Assembly (NCBI GenBank): GCA_002914805.1
Contig: JXTB01000230.1
Coordinates: 222,703-286,702 of the forward strand
DNA from: Parasponia andersonii
Taxonomy: Eukaryota > Streptophyta > Magnoliopsida > Rosales > Cannabaceae
Reading direction: 5' to 3'
Length of the DNA: 64,000 nt
Positions 1-13,443 of this stretch are shown here, piece after piece (position 1 is the first letter of the stretch; each line of letters opens with the position of its first letter). The translations under genes were made by a program, and so were the position numbers. Under the pieces are notes generated by a model that saw only the letters and a program-made list of their open reading frames with translations, was not told where the DNA came from and searched no databases.

Positions 1-354
1 ATAATTAAAAATTACGAAGTCACATAAAATCCTAAGCATCACCATTATCCACAACAAAAGTCAAATACCAGAATGACATACATAAGTTCGCAGACAAAAT
101 AGAAAGCAGTAATCTTGGTTCAATGCTAATAAAAAACCCAAACAATCCAAACACCAAGACGACAAACTTCTAGTAATACCAAGAGACGAGCTGTAATCAA
201 GATGACCTCTTATTCCTCTTGATCACCAAAATCGTACTGGACACCACCTGAGGAAGAAGGTAGGGGGGTGAGCATAAAATGCCCAATAGGAAAAAAAATT
301 ACCTCGATCGAAAACATTTTAGTGATGGGGAATTCATGCATGGTTAGTTTAGTC

Positions 355-412
355 CAAAACATACATATATATATAATCCAAACTGAAAATCCATATATAT
401 ATATATATAAAA
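355..412. repeat. Two short (AT)n microsatellites
   Basis: Interrupted runs of AT dinucleotides at about 364-374 and 392-409 inside the truncated LTR. Confidence 0.8.
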
Positions 413-1725
413 AAGCAGTGTAATCAGAACCATTCAATTTATATGCACAAGATACAAATCAACCCATGCCCATGAGCTCTCATCCTCTCATCTGTGGAAA
501 CCCAAGATGATGGCACTAAGTATGCCTAACAGCCTGCCTGATACGTAAGCCTATATCCGGAAGGGAAACCCGTGTGTTGCCTACCAAACCTAGAGGGGCA
601 ACCGAATTGCCTACGCCTGCCAAATGGGGAGGTAATCAGAAGTAACAAAACCCCACGCCAGTTTACGGACTTTCACCGATGATGGAGCATGCAGCGCCAC
701 ACTGTAAACCCACGATGCTAACACGTTGCTCATGTATGATCCTATGACATGTGCAATACAAAAATGAAGTATAAAAATAATCATGCTCTGGTTTTTCAAT
801 AAAATCAGCATATTAGGTTTTTATAGAAAAACGGGCAGCATAACGGCCCTATTTTTAATATACCCAAAATAACTTACATTCAAAAAATTTCCAGAGTAAT
901 ACAGTATATATCTCATACAACCAATTCCCATCATAGATATTCGAGAAACCAAAAATCACATTTGTTCTCATATGTTGCAGAAAATAAGTTTTATTTAAAA
1001 ACGATATAAAATAGAGGTAATTGAGTCCCTACCTCGCTCGAATAGCAATACCACACTATCAAATCCTCAAGGTATCATTGACGATCGCCCGGAGGGTCAG
1101 AAACTAATTCCAAGCCCTCGATCGTCCTCTTGCGAAAACTAACTTCTCACTGGAGCTTCAATTCCACAAACGGACCTCTTCACTGAATTCCTAGCACCCA
1201 AAATAGCCAGGTTAGACATATAACTTGTCCAATTCGGGTCCTGGCCCACACCGGGCCGGTGGCATGCAAAACGAGGCAAATCTCGACCGTTCGATCTCGA
1301 TTTCCATGCCGATCACCAAACATAGGCAATATATATATCAAACTTCTCTATTTTCCGAGTACAATCCAAAAGTGCCAACCAAAACTCAATCCAACAGTCG
1401 GATCAAAAAATCAAACTTAAACTCAAAAAATGGTAACTTTCAATCCGGGCAAAATGGGGTTGAGATATATATACCTTGATGATCCATAAGACGAGACGAA
1501 TCCAACGAGATCAGTTAGAGGTCGAATGGTGGCCGGAATCGTAGCCGGTGACAAAAAAATCGAAACGGTGACTTGGAGGATTTCTAGTGTTGCATGCAAT
1601 GGTGGTAGCTGGCGAGGGGCGGTGGAGCTTCGGCGCGGTCTAGCGAGTCGACGCCGGTCAGTGGCGTGGGCGGATGACGGCCGGAGCGACTCCTGCGGCG
1701 GCCCCTGCTTCTTTCGGCCGAGAAA

Positions 1726-1790
1726 CACAGAGAGAGAGAGAGAGAGAGATCGGGGGAGAAGAGAGAGAAGAGAGAGAGAGAGAGAAGAAA
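1726..1790. repeat. (GA)n purine-rich microsatellite
   Basis: Interrupted GA dinucleotide repeat with only a few breaks, inside the truncated LTR. On the LTR sense strand it is a (TC)n tract, which in plant LTRs often lies in the transcribed leader. Confidence 0.85.
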
Positions 1791-1956
1791 ATGACAGGGC
1801 ACATGGCCCTGTCTTTCAAATCTCTATCAATCTAGTCCCCCAAAAATTACAATTTAGTCCCTCCGCACAAAATTTTTGCAAATTAATCATTCTAATATTT
1901 TATCTGAAAAATTAGTAAATTTTCCAAATTACCCTCCCAGAATCCGGGTTTTTACA

Positions 1957-2975
1957 GCTACTCCCCTCTATATTTATATATATGCTCATATATCTACGTG
2001 TAAACAGTACTATAAAGCTACCATTTGTGACTATTATATATTTCCAAACACCCATGAATAGCTTATTGCACGTTGTCGCCGTTTAGTTTAGATTTTTTTT
2101 TTTCAATCTTAAAATAGTTACTCCTTTCTCGAACCAAAGCCTCTTCGTCCTACCTCCCTCTACAAATGAGTTTTTTCCCCCTAAAAGATCTGTTTGTTAG
2201 GGTACATTCAAATAATTAATTATTGTAGTTATTAAATCATTACCAATTGTACTGAAGTTGTAAAACGATAGGGTATGCGAAAATATAATAGCATAAAAAA
2301 TGTGTACATGGTTTAGTCCACACCTACTCCACTAGGTCACATCTAGATCAAACAGATTAGTTAATGTCTCAAAATAATATAAATATCAATGAAACAAAGA
2401 AAGACTCACTCTTTATGATTGTTGCAATGTGATGATTTCACTCTACTAAGCTTATTTAGCGAGATACTCTCGACTTTATTGATTCTTCACTCACGAGCTC
2501 TCTTCAAAGTTTTGGATCGATTGATCTCTAGAAGTCGTTAATTTCTTCCTCTCAAAAAACACTTACACTCAGATGGTGATTAAAAAACACACTTGTAGAT
2601 TGTACTAAATCATTACTTACATTAGTCACATCATATAACTATAATCAGCTAGAAACTAGCCATGGCGGTTATATGTCACTATTGGACATAATCCATTTCA
2701 TGTACTACATAACTAGCTCATAATTTTAATGTCAAGTAAATGAGAGATATAATAGTTCAATAATAATTATGTTTTTGTTAGAGACAATTTTGATATTATA
2801 AATTAACTAATTCATTCTCGGATATACTATATTCAGAACTTGAGAATAAGAAATAATTCATAAATGAGCCTAGAGTGTCACACATACATAATCATAATAA
2901 AAAATAATATCATGGCATAACATAGAAAAATGACATCCAAGAAGGTGCTTTTTTTTCGAGATATTATTCATAATT
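1957..2975. other. AT-rich intergenic DNA, no gene seen
   Basis: About 1 kb between the truncated LTR and the left target duplication of the next gypsy element. No conserved coding block, tRNA or clear repeat was recognised on either strand. Confidence 0.6.
2971..2975. repeat. Target-site duplication TAATT (left)
   Basis: Identical to 12015-12019 on the other side of the gypsy element; 5 bp is the usual duplication size for LTR retrotransposons. Confidence 0.88.
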
Positions 2976-5112
2976 TGTCACGATCCGAATCCTAGGGTGG
3001 AAAGGGAATTTCACAAGTAGAAATTCAAAAGTTATTTTTGAAAAAAATTATAAAAATAATTTAAAAAGTAAAATTCCAATAGTTTCGTGATCACCATTAG
3101 ACATAGATTGTTAATGGAATTCATTTAAACAAACCAAGTATTACTATCATCAGTTTCACAATCTAGCACAATAATTATACAGATCGAGTATATGAAATGG
3201 GCATTGATGTATTATTTCAAGCCAACTTAAATAAACAGAAATATTTTACATAGTTACTAATTCCCAAAAAAGTAACTAGCTCCTCATCATTCTGTTTCCG
3301 AGTCTCCAAAATCACACTAAGCACTACCTGAGAGGGGAAAAATAAGACGTAAGTAATACATGCTCAGTAGGAATTGAATTACCTTTTGGATGAATGCAAA
3401 TTCTCGAATCTACATGGTTAGTACCTTTGAGCCCATTTATAATTCAAGTTTACGAATCATTTGGTATCCAAAATAATCACATATTCAAAACAAAATCTAA
3501 ACTACATTATTATACATATCATACATCAACAAGTAAATAAGTGAGTTCTCATCTTGCCATTACGACCTTGTAATATCTCTATAGCAGAGGTACACAGTAT
3601 CCTGACACTACCTGTAAGAGTATCAGATAAAACCTACGCGGTAGGCTAGGTCTCTTACCTAATACTGCAGTAACTCGCTAGCGATCTAAAATACCGTGAT
3701 GCTACAATAAAACTCAAGTGTGTGATTCTATGGTATGTACAACATGTTACCGTTCATCATAACCATACATTTAATATTCAAATTATGCTTTAAAAATCCA
3801 TCTTGGTATTATTCTGGGATTTACCATACATGGGGAGCACATTGCACATTGCTATTTTACCCCATATTCACAATATAAAAATATATATAACAATCTGCAC
3901 AGTTCAATCCCAATATAATCCAACAATTAACAACAATTTCTTAAATCATCATAAAATCACAATTTTTCATAAATAAATTTAAATGCAATTAAAATTTAAA
4001 ACAAATATAAAATTAGATAATCAAACCCTTACCTCGATATGGTAGTAATACCAGCCTAATGATGCTCGTAGAATCCCCCGTTGATCACTTAGATGTTCGA
4101 ATGACAATTTTCGGATCTCGGTAAATCTACTTGGAAAAGTAACTTTTCTACCGGAACTTTCAATGGAGAAACAGAGGTTATAACTGAATTCAGAGCACCC
4201 AAAAATACTAGGTTAGATATATACCTTGTCAAAAGTGGGTCCCGATGTGGAATCTACCAGTGACACGCAAAATAGTACAATTTTGAGTCACGAAATTCTA
4301 ATTTTTGTTCTACTCTAAAACATAGTGGTATTTTCTATCAAAATTTATCTTTCAACCTCATTGAGTCCAAGTTTAAAGTCAGAACTCAGTTTCGAAGTCC
4401 AGAGCATTAATTAAACTCAAAAATCCAAAAATTACAAGAATACCACTTTTTGTAAATATTTATAAAAATATCCCCTTTTTCTTATTAAAAATTACCGCAC
4501 TTCTAGATATTATTTTTTTACTTCAATCAACTGTAATTATTTATGATTTTTAACTTTCTTTCACCTCATATATTTACCTCGAGTCAATAAATTATTTAAT
4601 CAAAATAATTACGTAAATATTACTTTTTACAAAGTTGGTAAAGTGGTGAAAATCTTACTGGAGGCGAGTTAGGCCATGCAACCACTTAGGCACATGCACA
4701 TGCCAGTGGTGACATGAGGCGGCATCGGACGACACTCTAATGACTGGAAAACCATGATGGCGACGTGATTTTTGGCAGGCTGCTGCAGCAGCGTCCGATG
4801 GCCAAACATGACGAGACTAGTGGGGTTTAGTTCGTCAGCAGCAGCTCTCTTGCATGGGTTGGCACATGGGCAGAGAAGGGTGGCAGTGCACCAGCGGTAG
4901 GACTGGGCAGAGACTTGGGCATTTTCTCTCTTTTCGGGGACTTTTCTTGAAAAGATGAGAGATTTTGGGGTTTTTAAAGCAATTTTTAAAACTGTTGTAT
5001 TCTATTAAAATATTTTAGATATTTTCATTATAAAATATGAAAAATTATAATTATAATAATGCCATTTGCTTTAAAATTCCCCTTTTGCCCTCTAAAAATT
5101 CCAAATTTTATA
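2976..5112 (-). repeat. 3' LTR of the minus-strand gypsy element
   Basis: Collinear over its whole length with 9953-12014. The inner end reads TTTTATA where the partner reads TTTTTACG, consistent with an ancestral CA end mutated separately in each copy. Many substitutions and small indels separate the two LTRs, so insertion is old. The pyrimidine run just inside (TCCTCT at 5113-5118) is the complement of a short polypurine tract. Confidence 0.88.
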
Positions 5113-5164
5113 TCCTCTATATCGTAAAAGAATTTCGTCCTAAAATTTGAATACAACACAAGGG

Positions 5165-5455
5165 TCAAAGTATAACTTCAAGCTGAAAGTTAAACAAATA
5201 AGAAAATTTCTCATACATTTCTGTTTCAAGCTCTCATGTGGCTTCGTTTTCTTTGTGGTGTTGCCAGAGAACCTTGACAAGTGCTATCTCTCTATTTCGA
5301 AGCACTTTGAGCTCTCTTTTCAGTATCCAAACTGGTTGATCCTCATATATTATATCCTCTTGTAATAACATTTCTACATACTGAATGATATGTGATGGGT
5401 TAGGCATATCCTTTTTAAGCATCAAGACATAAAAAATATTGTGCACTCGGTCCAA
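5165..5455 (-). pseudogene. Chromodomain C-terminus of gypsy polyprotein
   Basis: The frame contains HNIFYVLMLKK (end of integrase) followed by VRxL-type chromodomain sequence: QPVWILKRELKVLRNREI, then LVKVLWQHHKENEAT. The usual Trp after EAT is a TGA stop; beyond it ELETEMYEKF continues in the same frame to a stop at 5165, as expected for the original end. Chromodomains of this type guide integration to marked chromatin; here it is only a fossil. Confidence 0.85.
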
Positions 5456-8400
5456 TTACGAGAATAAATCTAAACGATATGCTACGGGGCCTAATTCTAG
5501 CAGTAATCTCAAATGGTCTAATGTCTTGGAGCCAATTTTCCTTTAAGTCTAAATCTAGTGATCCCACGCCTCAGTGTGACTTTCAAAAATATTTGATCAC
5601 CAACTTTGAACTCTATTTAACATCTCTTTGAGTTTGTATAGTTTTTCTAACGACTCTGCATAACCTTGAGTCTTTCCCGCACCTAATTAATCTTCTCAGT
5701 ATTCTCTTATATCAATTCTACCCCAAGTGTAGCATGCTCCTCTACATCTGCCTAATATAAATGTGATCTACATGGTCTTCTATATAACAACTTATACAGA
5801 GCCATGCCAAGACTAGCTTAGTAGCTGTTTTTGTAAGCAAACTCCACCAATGACAAATGATCATCCCAGCTTTCACCAAAATCTAGTATACAAGAGTAGA
5901 GCATGTCCTCTAGAATCTAAATTATCCTCTCATATTGGCCATCTATCTAAGGATGATGAGCTGAACTGAGATTCAATTCTGTTCCCAAAGTTCTCTGTAA
6001 AGCTCTCCAGAACTTTGATGTGAATCTTGGATCTTTGTTAGAAACTATTCTTGATGGCACTCCATACAATCGAGCAATGTTATCAATGTAGAGACGACTG
6101 AGTTTATTGAGGGAAAAATCAGGCCTGATTAGTATGAAATAAGCAATCTTCATCATACGATCAATAATCACCTAAACTGCATCGATTTTTCTTCAAGTTA
6201 TTGGCAAACCCATCACAAAGTCCATTGTGATCTTATCCCATTTCTACTCAAGGGTGGATAAAAGTTATAGTAGTCCAGTTGGTCTCTAGTATTCTGTCTT
6301 GACTTGTTGACAAGTCATATACTTAGCTACAAAAGTAGCTACATCATGCTTCATACCATTCCACCAATACTGTCTTTTCAGATCATGGTATATATTTGTA
6401 CTATCAAGATGTATAATAACTTAAACTTATGAACATCAGTGAGAATGGCCTCTCTAAGGTGAGGATTGTTAGCTATCATTAGCTTTCCACTAAAAGGCAC
6501 AAATCTTTTTCTATTTATACTCCAACCTTCTAATTATTCGCCATTTTCGAGTTGATTCTAGATCATTCTCAATTCTTAGTCTTGCCATTGACCTTGTTGT
6601 ACTATCTGGAGAAGTGCTGATATGACCACAATATTACTAAGACATGTAGCTTTGTTAGTCTTGAAATACTGCAAATTCTAATAACCAATTGCTGCATATT
6701 GTAATAACCAATTGCTACTAAGTTCTTCCAATCCTAAAAATAAGTGTAGCTAATATACCATGAGGTTTTCTACTCAAAGTATTAGCTACAATTTTAGCTT
6801 TACTAGGATAATACTATAGGTCGAAGTCATAGTCTTCCATATACTCAACCTATCTAAGTTGCCTTAAGTTCAAATCATATTGAGTGATGTGATATTTCAA
6901 GCTCTAGTGATCGGAGAATACGTCAAGCTTCGCACCATATAAGTAACATCTCCGAATCTTGAGAGCAAAATTCACTATTGCAAGTTCCAAGTTATGGGTA
7001 GGATAAGTTTTCTCATGTGGCTTTAACTGACGAGAAGTATAAGCTACCACGTTGCCATTTTACATCAAGATATATCATAATCCACAACTGGAAGCATCAG
7101 TGTACACATTATAAAGGGTTCATTATTGTTAGGAAAAATAAGAATAGGTACAGTTCTCAATTTCTTCTTCAATTTCATAAAGGCTTCTTCACAATCGTTA
7201 TCCCATGTGAACTTGACATCATTCCTTGTTAACTTCATCAAAGGTAAGGCAATTCTCAAGAAATTCTTCAAAAAACAGCGGTAGTAACCTGCAAAATTGA
7301 GGAAACTTCTTATCTCAGTTATATTCTTCGGTCTTTCTCACTTTAGAATATATTTCATCTTAGTAGGATCGACTAAAATACCTTCTTGTCAAATCACATG
7401 CTCCAAGAATTTCATTTATGCCATTCAAAAGTCGTATTTGGATCTCTTGGCATTAAATCAATAATCTCTCAAAATTTAAAGTATAATCCTCAAATATTCA
7501 GTATGCTCTTCTTGAGTCTTTAAGTATATCAAGATATTGCCAATAAAGACAACCACAAACCAATCTAAATAAGGTCTAAAAATTCTATTCATGAGATCTT
7601 AAATATTGTAGGAGCATTCGTCACACCTAAAAGCATAATGAGGAACTCAGAGTGACCATAACGAGTCCTTAATGTGGTTTTCAGTATGTCTTCCACTCGA
7701 ATCTGCAACTAATGATAACTTGATTTCAAATCGATCTTAGAGAAAAATCTTAATCCATTGAGTTGATCAAATAACTCATCGATTCTTGGCAGAGGATACT
7801 TGTTCTTTATTGTTGGCTGATTCGATCTTTTGTAATTAACACAGAGTCTGAGCATACCATCAGTATTTTTGGTAAACAACATAGGTGCATCCTATGGAGA
7901 AGTACTATTCCTAATGAATCCTTTTGACAAAAGATTATCCAGCTAAATTTTCAACTCAGTTATTTCTACTGCAGCCATGCGATAGGCTGGAATAGAAATT
8001 GGTTGGGCTTTGGAAATCAAATCAATACAGAACTCGATCTCATTCTCAGGTGATAGCCTCGGTAAATCCTCCGGAAAAATATCTAGAAACTTGCTAACTA
8101 CTGATATCCAGGGGTGTTGATCGGTAGTCCTTATCTCACTACTAATGGTAAACAGAATCTTATAATACTCGAGTTTCTTCCTTCCACCCATGCATGCTTT
8201 CAATATCGGACTTGGTTTCAAAAGATTCAAACAAACTTGATAAACAATAAGATATCCATCCTCAAGCAAAATAGTAATCTCTTTTTGAAATAGTCAATGG
8301 TAGCTTGACATTTGGATAACCAATCCATACTGAGAATCACATCAAATTATTACAAAGGTAACATAATGAAATCAACTAGTAACTCTTTGCCATCAATCAA

Positions 8401-9817
8401 AATCAGACAATCATGACATAGTGGAAATATCAACTATTCCACTCATTAGTGTTCCTAAAGTCAAAACAGGATCCAATACAGAATATTCCAATCCTAATAA
8501 TTATGCAAACAACAAGGATATAAAATAATGCGTAGCACCAGTACCAAATAAAACATGAGCTCAAAAGGGTGAAATGAGAATCATACCATTAATAACTCTC
8601 TTGTCGATCTGATCATGACTATATTCCATTCCAATGATAGCAAAGCCTTGACCAAAAACTCTCTTTCCCTTTGTTCCCTCTCCCTTGATCAGGTCTGCTA
8701 TTACTAACTCCTGGACCGGTGCTAGTATATCTGTGTCCTCCTTGATTACTAGAAGCTTATGGAGTCAGAAAATTCTGAGTGTAGCAGAACCTTATGGCTA
8801 GTGCTAGTGCTAGTATTAGGAGCTAAAAGTCTACTGGAAAAGGAAAGAGTTGAATGCTTGAGATTGGATCTAGGCTGGTCTCATCTGGTTACTCTGGAAT
8901 GGTACAGATACACTCTGGCTTCCTTATGGCCTATCTTGAGATAAGGCTGGCTTTTGTTGGAAGAATGGACACGATTACTTGTTGGCTGTAGTGAAAATAT
9001 CTGTACGGTCCAAACTGTCCTCTTCTAGAAAAATTGTTGCTCTGAGAATTCTGCGATTGTAACTACTCTTGGTTTAACTACACTTGGTTTGTCCTGTTGG
9101 CCTCTCTATCATTACTTTTGTTCCTTAACTATTCCATCTAAGTCAACTTGTCATTAAGAAAGGCTACTACTTTCTATGTTGTAGTAATAAGATAACCAAG
9201 TTGTCAAAATGCAGAGTTACAATCTTCTCAAGGATAGCTAGCCTCAGAGCTTCTATGAACTTGACAATCTGAAGAGTAAGGTCTATCCCTGGTGCATAAT
9301 GATACTATGCCAATTTTATGAATCAGATATAGTACTCGTTCACAATCAAATCACCTTGCTTGAGTCGTTTATATTCTCTAGTAATAGCAGATCTATGACT
9401 AGTATTAGTATAATGGTCTCTGAATAGTCCTTCAAAGATATCCCAAGTCATAATAGTCTCCTGACGAGACAGTTTGATAGTTTCCCACCAATTTGCAACT
9501 CCATAAAACAGTTTGTAAACGGTGAAGATCACTCAGAATTTAGTAGGTATCATTATAGTTGTAAAGATCTTCTTGATATCTTTGAGCCATTTATCAGCTA
9601 CAATGGGGTTCAGTTTACCATCAAAAGTAGGTGGACTCAACTTAATGAAATCCTTAAAAAAGCTGGCCTGACAAACCTCAGGATCTCATTGAGCTCTTAG
9701 ACTTGGTATCTTCCGCAAAGCCTCATAAAGATCCGCTAGAAGGTCGGGGATTTCTTATTTTAGTAGAGGAGTATCAGTTCTTGGCTCTTACCTCAGTACT
9801 ATTCTTCTTGGAAGCAT
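5165..9817 (-). pseudogene. Decayed gag-pol polyprotein of the minus-strand chromovirus
   Basis: Gag can start at 9817 and runs leftwards. The gag core is at 9323-9532 (motifs NWWET and LKQGDLIVNEY). Protease is near 8528-8548, where the catalytic motif reads FGTGATH, so the D of D-S/T-G is lost. Reverse transcriptase spans about 8100-7350; its active site at 7533-7547 reads FIGNI instead of F-x-D-D-I, so both catalytic Asp are gone. RNase H follows at 7271-6830. The integrase core at 6171-5947 reads IVSNKDPRF, with Asn for the expected catalytic Asp. A chromodomain at 5340-5165 closes the frame (EDQPVWILKRE, VKVLWQHHKENEAT, then TGA for the usual Trp). Stops and frameshifts are scattered throughout, many explicable as C-to-T changes of CAG, CAA or TGG codons. 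Confidence 0.9.
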
Positions 9818-9932
9818 CTTACTAGTCTATATAAATATTCTAAAGTATTAGTGAGATAATGATGCTAATTGCTTTTTGAAAACTAATTACCATATAATCT
9901 AACAATGTCACATCCTAGGCAGATAAATATCT

Positions 9933-9944
9933 GCTCTCATACCA
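9933..9944 (-). other. Primer-binding site, initiator-Met tRNA type
   Basis: The minus strand reads TGGTATGAGAGC, one mismatch from TGGTATCAGAGC, the complement of the plant initiator-methionine tRNA 3' end. It lies 8 bases inside the 5' LTR, where reverse transcription would begin. Confidence 0.85.
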
Positions 9945-9952
9945 AAATTTTC

Positions 9953-12014
9953 TGTCACAACCCAAACCCTGGGCCAATGGTGGAAAAATAATTTCACAAA
10001 TGGAAATTCAAAAGTTATTTTTGAAAAATATAAAAATAATTTTAAAAGTAAAATTTTCACAGTTTTATGATCACTATTAGACTTAGATGTTAATGAAATT
10101 TATTTAAATAAACTAAGCATCACTATCATCAGTCTCGTAATCCATCATAAGAATTATACAGACCGAGTCCATGAAATAGACCTTTATGTATTGTTACATA
10201 CTAATTTAAATAAACATAAATATTTTACATAATTAATGATTCCCAGAGAGGTAACTAGCTCCTCACTACTCTGCTTTGGAGTCTCCAAAATCATTCTAAG
10301 TACTACCTGAGAGGGAAAAAATAAAGGGTGAGCATTCACATACACAGTAGGAATTCAATTACTTTTTGGATAGATGCAAATTCTTAAATCTGTATAGTTA
10401 GTAACTTTAAATCTATTTATATATCAAGTTTATAAATCATTTGGTATCCAGAATATCTTTGTAGCAAAGGTACCCAGCATCCTGACAATACTAGTAGGTA
10501 TATTAGATAAAACCTACGCGGGAGCCTAGGTCTCTCACCTAATACTATAGCAACTTACTAGCAATCTAAAATACCGTGATGCTGCAATGGAACTCAAGCG
10601 TGTGATCTTATAGTATATATAACATGTAATCGTTCACAACAACCATGCATCCAATATTCAAATCATACTTTAAAAATCCAACTTAGCATTATTCTAGGAT
10701 TTATTATATATGGGTAGTACACTACTGTTTTACCCTATATTCACGATATAAAATATGTATAATAATCCATACCGTCTAATCCCAGTGTAATCCAATAATT
10801 AACAACAATTTCTTAAATAATCGGAAAATGATGATTTTTTATAAATAAATTTTAATGCAACTAAAATTCAAAACATATATAAAAGTAGGTAATCGAATCC
10901 CTATCTTGATAGAGTAGTAATATTGGGCTAATGATGCTCGTAGAATCCCCTGTTGATCACTTGGGTATTCGAACGACAATTTCCGAACCCCAGTAAGTCT
11001 ACTTGAAATAGTGACTTTTTTATCGGAGTCTCAAATAGAGAAACGGAGATCACTACTTAATTCAGGGCACCCAAAAATACTAGTTTAGATATGTATCTTG
11101 TCAAAAGTAGGTCCCAATGCGGGACCAATTTGTGGCATGCAAAACGGTATAATTTTGAGCTACGAAATTCTAATTTTTGTTCCACTTTGAAACATGATGT
11201 TATTTTATATTAAAATTCATCTCTCGACCTTATTGAGTCCAAATTCAAAGTCAAAACTAATTTTCGAGGTCCGTAGCATTAATTAATCTCAAAAATCTGA
11301 AAATTACAATAGTACCACTTTTTGTAAATATTTAGAAAAATGTCCTCTTTTTCTAATTAAAAATTACTGTACTTTCGGATACCAATTTTACTTCTACCAA
11401 CTGTAATTATATATGATTTTTAACTCTCTTTTACCTCATATATTTACCTTGGGTAAATTAATTATTTATCTAAAATAATTACGTAAATATCACCTTTTAC
11501 AAAGTTGGTAAAAATGGTAAAAGTAGTAAAAATCTTACTAGAGGCGAGTTAGGCTGTGAAACTACTTGGAGGAGATCAGTAATAACGAGAAGAAACTGAA
11601 CGTGTCAGTGGTGACATGAGACGGCGTCAGACGGCGCTCCGGTGGCCCGAAAAACATAACCTTGATGTGATTTTTGGCGGGTTGCTGCGACAGCGTCTGG
11701 CAGCCATACACGATGGAACCGGTGGCATTCAGTTCATTGGTGACAGCTTTCTCGTGTGCACCTGTGCATAGGTAAAGGAGGGCGACGATACACTGGTGGC
11801 AAGATTGGGTATAGACTTGGGGCGTTTTCTCTCTTTTCAAGAACTTTTCTTAAAAAGATGAGAGATTTTAAAATTTTTAAATCAAGTTTTGAAACTGTTG
11901 CAATCTATTAAAATATTTAAAATATTTTCATTATAAAAATATAAAAAATCATAATTATAATAATATCATTTGCTTTAAAATGCTCCATTTACTTTTTAAA
12001 AATTCATTTTTACG
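9953..12014 (-). repeat. 5' LTR of the minus-strand gypsy element
   Basis: Starts (minus strand) at 12014 and ends with GTTGTGACA at 9953. Collinear with 2976-5112 and related to the LTR pieces at 1-1956, 24519-26875 and 63863-64000. The short frame at 11562-11840 on the minus strand has no recognisable homology and is taken as LTR sequence. Confidence 0.88.
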
Positions 12015-12019
12015 TAATT
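12015..12019. repeat. Target-site duplication TAATT (right)
   Basis: Identical to 2971-2975; marks the 5' LTR outer edge of the minus-strand gypsy element. Confidence 0.88.
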
Positions 12020-13040
12020 AAATATCATTCATGATTGTTAGCAAGAGTGTTGGATTCAAAATCAAGCTACAAGAAATAAGACCTTCTGTAAGACATATAT
12101 GTCATCACTGTAGGAGACAAAAAGTGACAACAAAATCTTGTTGTCATGTAGTTATCGTTGTTCATTGGAACATGACGAAAAGCATGATATATGACACTTT
12201 ATAGAGATAACTATTGCAAGTGTCATTGTTGTATATGTTAGGATCACATTTAGCGCATGAAACTTGCTTCGAATTGTTTTTGAATACACTATAGCTACAT
12301 TGGTCATCGCTTTAGTGTTTGTGCATTTATTTATTTATTTTATTTTTTTAATAGTTGTAAAGAAATTGAATTCTGATTTTAATTTCTATGTTTTCTTGAA
12401 AACTCTGTATTATCAAGTGAAGTTCGAGCGATGAAAAAGTACCGTACCCAAATTTTCAAAAGAAAATTGAAATATTGTGTATCATCGACTTATAGTATTA
12501 ATGACCCGAGCTTTTATTATTATTATTATCTCCTTTCTGCCTTTTTTGTTTTCAACTCTCTCTATTTCTCTTCCTCCTCCTCTCTAGCGTCCCTTTGCCT
12601 TGGTCATGATTTGCCACCTTGACTGTTGTTGTAAGTTTATCTCTTTCTCAGTTTTGTCAAGTTACTGTTCGTTCTTTTTTTCTTCATTGTTTTTTGTTTC
12701 TAACTTTTCTTTTTAAAATTTATTTCTAACTTTTTTTTTTCTCTCCGATCTAGGGTTTTCTTCTTTATTGCTTTTGCTTGTTGGTGAATTTGAAGTAGCT
12801 GAATAGTTTTGTGATTTTTATGAGAATTGAAATTTTTTTATTTGATAAATATCAATTTGATTTTTAGGTTATATTTATTAAGAAGTTAAAATATACGTGT
12901 ATTGGTAAACAGTTTGTGAAATATGTGCATTAATTTATTAAATTGATTAATATATGAATTAAAATATAGATGCCAAATAGTTCTACGGTTAATACTTTTG
13001 TTTAAGTTTATGAACTGAATATGATTAGGAATATGGTAGA

Positions 13041-13124
13041 TTTTGTTGTGAATTAGAAATACAGTAGATTTTTATGAAATTATTTTGTTGTGAATTAGAA
13101 GTACAGTAGATTTTTATGAAATTA
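13041..13124. repeat. Tandem duplication, 42-bp unit x2
   Basis: Units 13041-13082 and 13083-13124 begin TTTTGTTGTGAATTAGAA and differ by one base. Confidence 0.92.
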
Positions 13125-13321
13125 TGTATATTTGAGTTGTTATTTGAATAGGGGAGATTATATATATAAGGGGTATTCAAACTTAAGGGGTATCCTCATG
13201 AAGAAAAAAAAAAGGAATTGATAAATATTCTCAAAACTCACCATCATTGGCATGTCATACATTTAAGATTATTTGGATACTAATACATATTCTTCAACTC
13301 CTAATCTACTTCTACCACCAC

Positions 13322-13443
13322 TGTCACTTACAACACCCTGCTATCACCAATGATCCTTGTTGTGCCTCTGTCCAATTAGGGTTGTCACTTACAACACCCT
13401 GCTATCACCAATGATCCTTGTTGTGCCTCTGTCCAATTAAGGT
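13322..13443. repeat. Tandem duplication, 61-bp unit x2
   Basis: Units 13322-13382 and 13383-13443 begin TGTCACTTACAACACCC and differ at one base near the end, so the duplication is recent relative to the decay of its surroundings. Confidence 0.95.

Larger units (their letters stand above)
1..1956 (-). mobile_element. Ty3/gypsy LTR, minus orientation, truncated by window start
   Basis: The right boundary is sharp: the plus strand ends in TTTTTACA at 1956, so the LTR read on the minus strand starts TGTAAAAACCCGG. The body is collinear with the two LTRs at 2976-5112 and 9953-12014 (shared blocks include the 'agcacccaaaata' stretch near 1195 and the 'atggttagt' stretch near 340). Its first ~140 bases on the minus strand closely match the plus-strand LTR start at 63863-64000. 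The left end lies outside the window, so it may be a solo LTR or one end of a full element. Reading frames inside it (for example 1423-1728 and 1526-1915) are low-complexity by-products of the GC-rich and GA-rich parts of the LTR, not genes. Confidence 0.8.
2976..12014 (-). mobile_element. Complete, decayed Ty3/gypsy chromovirus (Tekay/Del-like)
   Basis: The element has two ~2.1-kb LTRs, a primer-binding site and a full gag-pol order, all on the minus strand, with a terminal chromodomain. The outer ends are TGTCAC at 2976 and TTTTTACG at 12014 on the plus strand; the last base pair has drifted from the expected CA. A perfect 5-bp target duplication TAATT lies at 2971-2975 and 12015-12019. A chromodomain after integrase plus long LTRs is typical of the Tekay/Del branch of plant chromoviruses; the branch is inferred, not proven. 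The coding region is full of stops and frameshifts and several catalytic residues are lost, so it cannot move on its own. Confidence 0.93.

Noticed and set aside
1423..1915. Overlapping frames of 72-129 codons on both strands
   Set aside because: They come from GC-rich and (GA)n sequence inside the truncated gypsy LTR. Products are Arg/Ser- or Arg/Glu-rich low-complexity.
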